From Isoperla grammatica (lineage: Eukaryota > Arthropoda > Insecta > Plecoptera > Perlodidae), in NCBI GenBank assembly GCA_945910005.1, contig OX246741.1:11411804-11475803 (forward strand): a stretch of DNA of 64,000 nt. The letters are read 5' to 3'. Within the stretch, counting starts at the first letter, position 1. Each line of letters begins with the position of its first letter. Below, piece after piece: positions 13,401 to 26,500 of this stretch. The position numbers were made by a program, and so were the translations under genes. The notes below the pieces were generated by a model that was not told where the DNA came from, ran no database searches, and saw only the letters and a program-made list of their open reading frames with translations.

Positions 13401-16400
13401 TCATCTAGAGGGCAGTGAATGGTGTGAGTAAAGCTGAGTGCATGTCTTACATCTGTCTCTGTATGAGGTTCTGCCAGACGGCCTTGAGCTCCGGTGTCGG
13501 CGCCCTCAGAGAGATGGTTCTCCGCTTGGTGTTCTTATTCTTCTTAGCATTGCGACTACGCGTCATATCCGGTCCGCAGCCGGGAGCCGCAGGGCTCTCC
13601 TCGCCTTCCGGTCCACCGTCCATAAGCAACCGGAAGTCAGTGGCTACGACATTACATCAGTTCAAATATATACCCTAGTCTTCACAATTTACAATTTTTT
13701 CAACTAGATCATATCAATTCGAAGGTTTTTGTGCGAGTTTTGGCCATTTTGCTACTTGTTACAATAATGTTTAGAACACGTTAGTTTTCACCTGTCACTC
13801 TGTTTTCTCGAAATGACTACATACACCAACATTATAAATTTTAGATTTTGGTGGTTTGACCAGATGTGAATCAGTGAATTAATTTGAAACAGCTCTTCAT
13901 CATTTCCATTTTTCTGTGATTTCATTTCTACTTAAATGCATGGGTCTCGGCAGGCCTAGAAACGATCAGGGAGATTTAATGTATAAATATTTTGTAACGT
14001 GTTTAAGAGTTTCGTTCGTTCCAAATGACGCATGATTTGTCGCGGAGTGGGAAATTTATTTCTAGCATTCCTACGTTGTTTCTTTGCTCACGCTACCAAC
14101 AACCTTATCTGGGACTATTATCCTTTTACAATCCGCTCGCCAATATTTCCTATTTCCACTTGCTAAGCCTATCCTGGATTACTTTGGCCTGTAAAAAAAT
14201 TCACTATACCTGAGTGTACGCAGTACGTACCTTTCTTCTTAATGCTGAAGCAGGCTTGCGTGACTGCCAACAGCGACAACGGCTCCTCGGTGATGAACAG
14301 TACTCGGTCCCTGGACACCTTGGCAAAGAGAATCATGTCGGAGAAGAGGAGACCCCAGAAGGGTCTGACGGCGCGACCCTCGACCCTACTGAGGTCCCCG
14401 CCGAAGATCCACTGTCGCCCCGGCGCGCTCAGGACGAAGGGTTTGCATCGGGTGAAGACGAGCCGGCTCTCCAGGTCTTGTAGCGATAGCAGGAGGCGTC
14501 CTTCGCCCTCAGGCTCCATCAGACCCGCAGATACCGTCATCTCGCGGTAGGTCACCTGCAACCAGAGGTCAGAGGTCATTCCACCCCAGCCACCTGAGAA
14601 AACACTTGTTTTCCAATTTTTGTATTGTAAACTGGCCACCTGCTCGGGGACTGCTACCTTATCGTGGTGGGCAGGTTTTCGTGCTTTGTTGATCCCAAGA
14701 GCTATGCCGGCGGAAGCGTATGCTTATAGTAGGGCCACCCTGGCCGGACTGGTCGAGGAGGAGAAGTCATGGACGAAGTGCAGTCCACACCCCAATCATC
14801 CCCTTTCCTCCCCTTTCCTCACGCGCCCTCCTACTTGCCCCTTTCCTCCAAAGAGCCCCCAATTTCATCTTCATTATCACCCACTCATCGTCTTGATTAG
14901 CGAAGTTGCAAAAATATAAGACGTTAAGCCCAAATATCAATAAATCTCTCTAAACTGGCCACGTCGTAGCTCGTAAGAATTCTAAGCAGAGACGGTCGCT
15001 CCAGATGGTCTATTTCATCGGTATTCTCCGTGGGATTTCCCGATAGCTGTATTGTTTTGTCCACTGCATTGACTGCACCAACCGAGAATGGAAAATGCGA
15101 CCCCACCACGTCTGACAACGGGCGAGCGATATTATCACTACAATACCCGAGGCACAAGAATGAGATACAACTAGATTTAAATTGGTAGTGAACTATTTAA
15201 AATACCCCTTCTACAATGGGCATGGACAAATTTGTTGGTTACTTGTGCATGTATGTCTCCCATAACTGTTGGCATATAACTTTCTGTATGTGAAAAATGA
15301 TTGGAGGCGGGGATTGCAGATTACTATTATGGGGCACACGCCCCCCCCCCCCCTTTAAACCTTCTTAACGACGATTGGAGAACTTCGTTATAACAACCAC
15401 AAGGAAACGACAATTGTCGTCATAGTAACCAGGAACACTGAGAATACGGGAGAGTTTCTGGGAGAGTAGGGGAAGAATATATTAGGTACTTTATGCCGGT
15501 TGTAGAGAAAAGCAAACAACGTAGCCTGCCTAGCGATGATAGATATATGTGTAGCTGAATTGCCACTCAAGCCTTGTCGCATCTAACTACGCCCGAGTCA
15601 ATAACGTTGTCACATTGATTGGGTCAACAAGCCGATACATTTTATTGACTCAAACGCTGTCGTTTGGACGTCTGTTGTGGAGACAAGAACCACCCCTCTT
15701 GGAGCCAACTCGGTCGTAATTCTGATTATAAATAAACAGAGGGAATGGTGGGTAATTGAGTTTGGTTTGTTTGTTCAGAATGCTACACACAAATATGACC
15801 ACACCTAGTAAGGGGAGTCTGAAAGACACACTAGCAATATACGACGACCAAGGTATAATATGGTGTTTATATTGTGGAGCAGAAGTAGAGCAATGCCGTT
15901 GTGTAGTCCCTATTGCATATAAGAAATACAGGTTCATCAGCCATTATAACTTAAAAACTAGTTCTTGCATTGCACATGTAATATAGATGGGCTAGAATAC
16001 AACATATAAATGCAACATGTTAGAGAGCAACATCGAAAGAGAAAGCTTCATAGAAAGGTTGCAGTGTTTGAGAAAGATCTAACCAGAGAGAAGACCGATT
16101 ATACCTTATATACTGGCGACGCCGTAAGAAGCAAGGTGTCCCCTAAAATTCTGAGAAGAGACGGTCGCTCCACACGGTCTACTTTCAACTCGAGATTGCC
16201 CGATAGCTGCATTGTTATTGACCACTGTATTGACTGCACCAGCCGTGAATGGAATGCAACCCCACCACGTCTGACAACATGCGGGCGATATTATCACTAC
16301 AGTACCTGAAGCAGGAGAGCGGGATGCCACTATAGATTTAGGTTGGTAGTTGTCACACGCGTCACTTCACTATTACATAATCCGTGACGACAACACCTTG

Positions 16401-19400
16401 CAAGTTAACACGACGCGACTATACCTGCACCTTCTGCATTGCTTGAGGAAGTAGACTATACGGAAACCTGAAGTTATTGCACCTCACTAGACATGGCAAA
16501 GCAAGGTAGTTGTGTCGGTTACTTGAGAAAGCTTCAATTGAGAGAGCCAAGTCCAGACAGGCAGACCTACCTGCAGTTCTTGCACCACTTTGGACATGGC
16601 AGGGTAGTCTTCGTCGGTTACTTTTGTGAAATTCAGGATTGTCTGCAGAAGTTTCAGCATCTCTCGATAATGCTGCAAAACGGAAGAAACCGATTAGAAC
16701 AAGTGATGGGCTGGCGTAGCCAGGAATATCATTCATTAGTTTCAAATGTTTTTAAACTTAGTTCTGCTTTAGTTTTAAAGTGGATGAGTAAACGTTGTCG
16801 GCTGGATTGGGTAATTTCACCAGATTATTTCAGGATATCATCAGGAAACTGGTGTATAGTTTTATTGCACTATATCAAGCGGCAAACACCATCAGTGCAG
16901 TGACTTCACAATACTGTCAAACAATTTGTTTTACGGATATTATATACAATATTTACAAAACATTATACAATCACGACATGGTTGTACGATGTACGATGTA
17001 GTTGGTAGGTAGGTAGTCAGTCACACATTCGTTCAACGAAAAACTATTTATATCCGCTATATTGAAGACATTGGTGATATACCTCAGAGTTTCTCGCCTG
17101 TTAGCCAATGATCAAAGCTGACATGAAAAGAAATAATTCTCGATACGATGTAGGCCTAAAGTGGGACCAGACGGTAGCGTCTAACAAGGTAGTGAAGACA
17201 GACAGCACACTTACCTCGAGGGTAAGGTAGTGAACACAGACAACAAACTTACCTCGAGCGGCTTGTGCAGAAAGGCAGTTAGGTCGGGACGGCGTCGGGG
17301 CACAGCAGGCTCGGAGATGATCCGCATAAAGTCGTTGTTCTTCGTCATCGTCACGAGGTGGCAGTCGGCCATCTTTAGTCCACAACAATAGCGCTTGTAC
17401 GCGGCCGACAGTAGGGGAACCTGTAATACCACTAGAGCTGTCAAGAGATTGAGGACAGTCGGCCATCTTTAGTCCGCAACAATAGCGCTTGTACGCGGCC
17501 GCCAGCAGGGGAACCTGCAATACCACGAGAGCTGTCAAGAGATTGAGGACTCAAACTAACAGATAAGTTAGATGTCGCCGCTAAGCTGTGCCATTGTCTG
17601 CGTCATAATCCAGATATTCAACAATTGTGAGCTAAATACCACTGGTGCATTATTTCAATTTTGCCACCCGGATGCATGCCGTCTGTTTAGTAAACTATCT
17701 ATCTAATGTCTACAATCTACATCCATTCATAGCTTATCTAATACATTTTTTAAAAACATTTCTATGAATGAAAACTCAACATTGTATTACTCTCATTTAT
17801 AGATTTTGTTACATTTTTATGAGGAAATTCGCTCTATCATGGCAGTGTAAATGATCTTGTAATGGGGATAGTAAGGGATATTTTTCGAATCCAAAACTCG
17901 CCCCCAAAGACAAAGGGCTAATAAGACATACAAAAAGAATTATATGTTTTATGAAGGATGGCAAGAATGAGCTTTGCTGTATTACCGAACTAAGTTAACA
18001 TTAAGAAATACTGTAAGACAGACCTATTGCCACGATTATCGTGCCCAATAAACACATAAGACTTATTGCCACGATCCGATCGCAACTTATTCTAACCTAA
18101 TGTAACTAGGCGACACAATAATCGTAGGAATAGTCACTCCATAGTCATGCCATGACAATAATTAACACTGAATCAAGGTGATAGCCATCTTGTTCCGGCA
18201 ACAGTGGTGCTTCAACAGCTGCCATGAAGGAAGAGAGATGACACCTGTGGACGAAGTGTAGGACAGAGATCTATCCGAGCTCTTGTACTTGTTATATAGT
18301 TTATCATTGCACTCACCTTCTTGAGGTAGACGCGCCCCAAGTATTGGCCCAACGGTTCGTGCTCCTCTTGTATCAGTACTTCCAGAATATCTTCGGATAA
18401 CCGTAATAACTGAAATCAAAAGTAAAGTATTTATTAGTTTCCGACTGCACTTAAATGTAGGCATGAAATATGACAGTATTTTTACAATTTCTTATACCCA
18501 AGGAGGAGCTTCCTGTAAGAACTAGCAGTTTATACAAGTACATAACGAAACAGTCCAATACAATCTCAGACGAAATGTGCACTTTCTACAACTCACACAC
18601 GATTGACCATCAAGGTAGAGCTCAATTCTAATTATTTATTAACTGGAGGATGAGTACGTTCTTTAAAATATAAACGATAGATTTTCTTTAACAATTTTGC
18701 AAATTGTATTTTACTTTGTTAATAAATTCATGATGTTTTTTCTGTCTTCTCTGAAACGGTTCCTAAAGTGCCTCGAGGCCGTTGTGTATACCAGGGCTGT
18801 CCTATTCCTATTACACTGCACAGGACACATGATATCGTGCTCGGTAGAAGATATTAGAGGTCAAGTCACAAGGGCAATGCAAGGTCAATGTCTCTCACCT
18901 CTTCAATGTTCTGGAACAGGGTCTCGTGCTCGGTAGAGGACATTAGAGGTCAAGTCACAAGGTCAATGCAAGGTCAGGTAACAAGGTCAATGTAAGGTCA
19001 ATGTCTCACCTATTCAATTTTCTGGAACAAGGTCTCGTGCTCGGTAGAGGACATTAGAGGTCAAGTCACAAGGTCAATGCAAGGTCAGGTGACAAGGTCA
19101 ATGCAAGGTCAATGTCTCTCACCTCTTCAATGTTCTGGAACAGGGTCTCGTGCTCGCTACAGGTCATGAGGTCCTTACGCTCCGAGAGAGGCACAAGAAA
19201 CCTGGATACGCCGAACTGAAGACTTAGCGAGTACTGTTGCTCCTTGCTGGCTAGTTGGTAGACGGCGCGACGCCTCGCGTCCTCCCTGTTCAGTGGCTCG
19301 GCCTGGCGGAGGAAGAAGTAACTACATCATCACCCGCGGTGGCGACGTTTCCTGCATCACAACCCTCGGGTCGAGAGATCAACCCAACAAAAGGCGTAGG

Positions 19401-20478
19401 TGTCGTGTGTAATGAACTGATCGTGGTGTCAAATATAAGGAGCCTATAAGCTGGTTTTTAAAATATTGAACTATTTAGGTCCGATTCTATGAAACTGTTG
19501 GATATTTAGTAGGCAACTAAGTTGTTTTCACCATGGCAACAACCAATGGGAACCATGGTTGCCATTGAAAACAAGTTAGTATAGCTTACAACCTGCAGAT
19601 TGACACATACTGATTTACAAATTAAATAAGATTTGCAAAAATAAATTGTGAAATAATGAAATAACAACTTACTGGTTTACTCGTCTAGTTGCTTATCTCA
19701 GTAGTCAAACTTGCACTTTATTTATGTACTTACTTTCATTGACTGCAACAACAATATACTGCATGATTATCCGGTACCACTGATTTTGTTTTCGTATATG
19801 CCTTCTCTCCTAGCTAGGTCTGGTAATCCCCTGGTGAGGGCTCGTAGAACTATCGAACCTCAGACAAGGGATTGACAAACCTTGGGCTCATCTGCGATCT
19901 GATTTGTCATAAGGTAAATCATGAGAAGTTGTAATAAGAAATGGATGAATCAAAACACTGTGACGGATGTGAACCACAGCAATTGTTACTGCATGTTTCA
20001 ATTCGCTAAAACCTTTTTGCTATTTCACTTCCGCCCTCTAAAGATATCAGCTTTATTCGAAACAAAATTAATGACCCGGCACCTCCACCAAAAACTGAAC
20101 CACAACGTTTATATAGCATAGTAGTTCAATAAGTCGTCAATAGATAGCAGCCATAGAAAAGCGCGCATAGTGTGAACACCTTGTCCCTATTGCTGGTGGA
20201 GCAGCCTTAAAATGAAACGAAAAGACGCCGAAGGAGGTGCGTAAAGCCTGTATTACACGGTTAAACTTTTTCATCCAACTCCTTGAATTCAAGGACAAAA
20301 GCGTATCAATAAATAATACCTATTATTGTATTTGACTACAAACTGACTGTTTTTGATGCGCTTTTGTCCTCGAATTCAAGGAGTTGGATGAAAAAGTTTG
20401 ACCGTGCAATACAGGCTTAACAATCAGGTTGAAGGAGGGAAGTCAAGAGGTAGACTAGATAAGGACGGTGGTCAAAGT

Positions 20479-20523
<45 letters not shown>

Positions 20524-23500
20524 TCTGTCCGTAGTCCCCCCAACAGCCACTAGACCGCAGTGTTGAGGCGGTGAAGGGCGGCTTAATGGTCAATACCGAC
20601 TAGTTTGACGAGCGCGCGGCCGACTAGACGGTAATAAAGCCACCGTGTGAGGTGCTGAAGACTGGCGGGAGACAATCAAACCTCGTGGTCGACCGTAATG
20701 CCCGCTTTATGAGGCTCCACACGAACATCGTGGAACTGTTTCGACTCACTAAAACGCGCCCTGCATATAAATGTTTAAGGAGAAAGAGAAGCGCCAGTAA
20801 AACCGCGCGACGCAGTTTTATAATAATCATATCTCAATAATGCTACATTTATACTTTATATATATAGCCAAAAAGTTAAAACTAAGCTCAAATTGAGTTA
20901 CAAAGAACGGAATACTATTTTTTTTTTTTATTTCTTGTATTACAAATTTATAGTTATAATTCCAAATAAGGTTGATATACCAACCCCGATTATCACAATA
21001 TTTCAATTTTTCCACGTAGTTTTTATTTCTCACGAACCTCTTAATTGATCCCGATTTTCAATTTTTCGATATGGCGCGGTTTTAATAAAGGTGAATTCCG
21101 TTGAAATAGACCGCTTGAAGCGACCATCACTTCTGAGAATTTTACAGCTATAACGACAGAGCATTGCTTGATACGGTCTGATGGGTTAAAACCAACGAAT
21201 AGTGCACACGTCGTTAATATTAGTGCACCCTGCGAAAAGCCCAGATCGTGTAGTTCAGTCGTGTGAATAGCATACATTTACAGTTAATAGTCGTGCACCT
21301 TGTGAAAATCCCACATCGTTTAGTTTAGTCAATGGTTTAGTCGTGTGAATAGCATATATTTAGCGATAGTCGTGCACCATGTGAAAAGCCCACATCGTTT
21401 AGTTTAGTCGTGTGAATAGCATACATATAGAGTCGTGCATCGTGCGAATTGCGCGCGTCATACATTAATATAATAGTTCACAAATCCTGTCAAGCATTAT
21501 CCACGCTTGGGAGCAGCCGTGATCCCCGCAATACGTGGCACGTGCTTACATTACCGGCTACAGTGATTGATGAGGGGGGGGGAGGGGAGGGGAGGTCACA
21601 AATGCGCAGCTCATTGTCTCCAGCGCTACAGGTGACCAACCTGCTAACGTTGTCCCCTAGACTCATGCTGGCCAAATATTGTCAATGATATTCAACAGCT
21701 ATAGTAGGCTAGATCACCAGTCCCCCAACCTTCCACTCAGTAGCAAGCGTAGCGATTTGAAGCCATTTTGAAGTGGGCAATTTACATGATAATTTGGACC
21801 TTTTAGTACTGCTAGCGCTGCCAATGGCAGAAAGTCGCATTAGAAACTCCTATTGCCGCCTGTGTTATTTGCCCATTTCAAGATGGCATCAAATTGACAC
21901 GCTTGTGGCTGCTAGGCTGCGCATCTAGCCTACTATAGCTGTTGAATATCATTGAATATTGTAGAGTCCACTGGTACCAACGTTAATTGTGTACTTCCCT
22001 GATTCTAGTACACAGGTATACTACAGTATTTTCCGAATCAACTTACACAGCGGCAAATTTTGGGTTCAATCGCGGCTGGTTTATTGCTCTCTTTGTACGA
22101 GGCTGTAAACTTCAATCACGTTGACAGTTTCTCCGACCAGCAAGAAGGGTAGATGCGTAGCTTCCAAAATCAAGTGACCTCCGATTATTTTGTCCTCGAA
22201 ATAAATAACCTTAAACCTAGATTAACATCACGTACCGAATGTCAGGATCGCTATAAAGCTAATAATTAAAACTAATAATTGTGTTTAATTGTTTATACAG
22301 TGGGGGTAGTAATGTATTTTTTGCGCTGTCGTTGGAGGCTTATATGGTTTGAAGCTGCCTGTACTACAAGGGATGGTGAGTATTTTGCGGAAGAAAGGCA
22401 TGATTGACATTTATGGTCTATCTATAATAACACCAACAACTTCTTTTGAGGTTTGGTTTTACAACTGTGTAGGTTGAAATGGAAAGAGTAGTGACGTCAT
22501 AGGTGGTGCCGGTGGTTGGCAGTGTGCGGTTCTGCTGTGGGTCCAGTCACTGTTGAGGCAGTCGCTAGGCAACATACTGTGACGTCATCGAATCGATTTC
22601 CACTTCCTCTGTGGCGATCATGTCCATGATCGTGATTGCCGGCTTAAGACGCTAACCCTGACCAGAGTATTGTCGTGGGGTGTAGGAATTACTCCATAAT
22701 CCCTTACAAGTCTTGCCGAGGCTGGTTGCCAAAGCTATCTAATTTTATCTTGTAGGGACATTTAAAATGTGATCTACATTGTAGAAATAATTAGTGGATA
22801 TTCCTGATCTGTCCTGTGTTACTGAGAGGCTCATGCGATACCCACGTGGATGTTACTAAAGCCATGAGCGAACTTCAAACGTCGAGCGAAATTCGCTTTA
22901 GTAATGGTTTTTATCGATTTATTGCTTGAGAAACTTCAAGATATGGAATAAATTATTCATACCGTGATTTGGGATTGTATTAGTTATGCATTAAATTTAA
23001 AATCTATCCGATATTGTATTCTTTACGATTGTTAATTAGTAATTACAGAAGCAATCATCATAAATACGACAATATTAGAAAGGTTTTTAAATTTATTGTT
23101 TAGCTGATACCAAACCAAATCCCGGATGATGACCACTTTCTCAATATATTGAGCGTTCTCAATATATCAATAGAAAAACGTCAATTTTACATGGTTTAAT
23201 ATTGCAAGCTGTCCATTAAATATATTTGCCTTCCACTTCATTCTCGCTTAATAATCTTCACATTGTTTGTCTGAACTACCCCTCTCTTGTCAAGTGCCTG
23301 TCCTAAAACTAGATATATTTATTATTGAGAGTTCCTTCCCATTTCCATCTTTATACTTACGTTGTAAAATCTATAATTTTTAAAGAAAACGGGAGATAAA
23401 AGTTAATGTAAGAATCAGATGAAACCCTAAGGTTATATACTTAAATCAGGCTATGACTTTGCTGAAAATTAATCTACAAATTAAAAACTCGAGATAAAAA

Positions 23501-26500
23501 AAAAAAAAAAAAAACGAAACGAATTATTTAACTGTCGCTGCGTCATTAAAAACTGATTAACATAGAAATGAAAACATTTTTCCAGAGATGCCAACTTGCA
23601 AACATTAGAAACGATATATGCGGTTAACTTTCCAGTACCTACCAACATAACAGCGAGGATTCAAGGCAAAGCTTTCCACGGTTTCGTTCGAGTAATGTTG
23701 CAGGTTTTATTGTAATTTACGATGTTAAACCCGTTATTGCCACGTTACTAATTTAAGTGTGGGTAATAAACCAGTAGCGCACGTTTATTAAAACAGCCTC
23801 AGCGCAGCGGCAAGCACAACTAGGGTAATCGAGACGAGATGTAAGACATGCTTGTGATATCTAGCGTTATATCGTAATACTTCGAAGCGTAGGGACGTGG
23901 GTTCGAATCCCGCATCAGATTACTCATGTCCATCAATGATAGATAGTCTCTAGTTGACGTTTTAATCAATCAGTTGTGCTATTGCACCATATCACACAGC
24001 TGTGAAGAATGGATGTACGTCTACAAAAGCGTACTTCACAATAAAATAAGGATTTGTAATGTTTTAGTTATCTAATATATCAGATCTAGAGTTAAAATTG
24101 TAAATACAAATTATTAATAATAATAATAAACGTTTCTGTATATTTCCATCAGAACCATGCAAAATTTCAGATAATAGAAAAATCTTTTCCCTTCACCGTC
24201 ATGTGAAGTCTTCTTTTTAATGTAACTGTGTTTTGATGCTCTACTATTATCTTCATTGCTACATTTACTGCCGTAGTTATTTGTATTTTTTTTAGCGCAC
24301 CCCTTGTATATTGTATAATTGTATTTATTGTTCTCCTTCGTTAACTATTTTCGTAACTGAATAAAAAATAAAAAAATATATAAAATGAAGACAATAGAGA
24401 ATAATAAAACGGAAATACGTAAATGAGTTTGTATAACATTACTAGTTTCGGAAGTGTTGACTATCCTGTTTGCGTACGAGTGTACCGGGGATTGATGGAT
24501 GTGTTTGCGGTGTTTGCAGGGGTGGGGGAGGGAGGGGGGGGGGGGAGGGGAAGCGCCTCTGTGGTGAAACCGTACGACCGGCGGAAAATAAAGCACAATT
24601 AGTGAATGTTAGCTCTGTGATTCCCCAACTCGTGTAGCCCGGCCGAGTTCAGCCTTTATAGCCTTGGCCCCAACGTGGCCGTCATACACCCTTGTGGGGA
24701 ACGCAGAATGTCCACCGAGATAAGATAACTCGCTATCAGTACACCGATTAGGGGGACAGTTTCATGTACTGTTGAGTTTCTGCAGGTTGACTTTCCGTGT
24801 TGTTGAATCGGAAAATCGTTTATTCAGTGCTTTTAAGGTTATTTGACAATTTTAAAGGATGGGATTCTGTACCCACACTGTCGACTTTTCCCTATTGGAC
24901 TTCCGCTATAATACACTTGTTTACTCGTGTTCCTAGCTTTAGCTGACTTTCTGCAGGTCGACTTTCCGTATCTACACGTCTAGATGACTTTCCGAGGTCT
25001 TTAGCTGAGTTTCTGCAGGTCGACTTTACGGGTACCCGCTCTTGTGTAGTGGGAGACAGATCTTCAAACTCATTGGCTCTACGTTCCAGTAGGGATACAC
25101 TTTCGGTTCAGTCTGCGTGTGAGGGCAGAGGGCAGATGTCGCTTTGCGTCTTTATTGTACGTGAAGGAATAATTCTATTCTGTAAGACACACACTAGCCC
25201 AAAGAAACCCTTTCTGTACGATAACTGGTTAAAGTACACCTTTCTGCACAGTACTTACCAGACAAAAGTAATCCGTTGTGTTGAATGAATACTTATTCTA
25301 TGGCAAAATTAATCCATTATGTATGATAATTATATCATGGCCAAAGTAATTCATAATGTACCTACAATACTTACACAAAACCACACTGTTACATTCACTA
25401 ACAATTCAGCCATTGATTAAGCGTTGTCAACATGTTAATAGTGTAATTCGAGTTTCAATCGGGCTTTAAAACCATTGATTAGCCATTCAAAAAGTATCTA
25501 TACACTTATACATATTATAATATACATAGTTGACTGATTTGAAAAAGCAAACTTCTCAAATAGATCACTTTATGATGCATCACATCTTGTTAACTTTACC
25601 GTATAAGTTTTAACTGTCCTTGGTTTGTATACTGTGTACTAATTTCACGAACCACGTTTTATCGCCGAGGCTATGATTGTGTTCTTGGTTATTATATTGA
25701 ATCAAATATGTTACAAAGTAGTTTACAGTCCGATACTTGGCAAGGCTTCAAAACGCAACATTTCGATTATATGGTTTTGTGTGTCGTCCACCATATTACA
25801 AGGATGGTTTTTTATGAACCCTCGCAGATATCGGTTTCTGGGGCAATTACCATGATTGCCCCGTTGAGCTTATGTTGCCGCCCGCGTGCAGCGGCGAGGC
25901 GCTAAAGGGCTGGGGGGGGGGGTAGCCCCTTAGCTCACGGGCTTCATCTTCGATTGGATGAATCATTAATGTAGACACGCGAAACTGCGAGGAAGGAAGG
26001 AAGGCAGGAAGGGAGGGGCTGCCAGGCCAGACTAAACTACGCTAAAACATTCACTGGTTAACAGAAATACTACCTACTACAATAATGCGGGATGAGGACG
26101 GGGAAGTGGCAAAAGGGGAAAATCAAATAAAAACACAAATAACAATTAAAATTTGACGAAATATATATTAAGTTTGTTTAAAAAATTATCCATTTTTTTG
26201 TTTCAAATAATGTGTCAAGCATTACCTAATTACAAACAAACAAGGTATAATTTAGGACAAATTATATTTTTACACAGGCGTATACGTTAGACTTGGTATA
26301 ATAATAATTAGGAAATAACATTTACAAAAACACGAAATACAAACACAAACACAAGAATAACAACATAACTGAAATAATACAGACTAACAAGAATAATAGA
26401 ACATACATGAGGGAAGGGTTCTACTTACTACTTGCAACATTCTCTCTGCCTGAGAGTGCCTGATAGGTATATTTATTGACCCGAGGTTGGTAGTGACGTA

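Noticed and set aside
11898..13440. CRISPR-like array appearance of the 34-bp repeat
   Set aside because: There are no distinct spacers; the whole period is conserved. It is a eukaryotic minisatellite.
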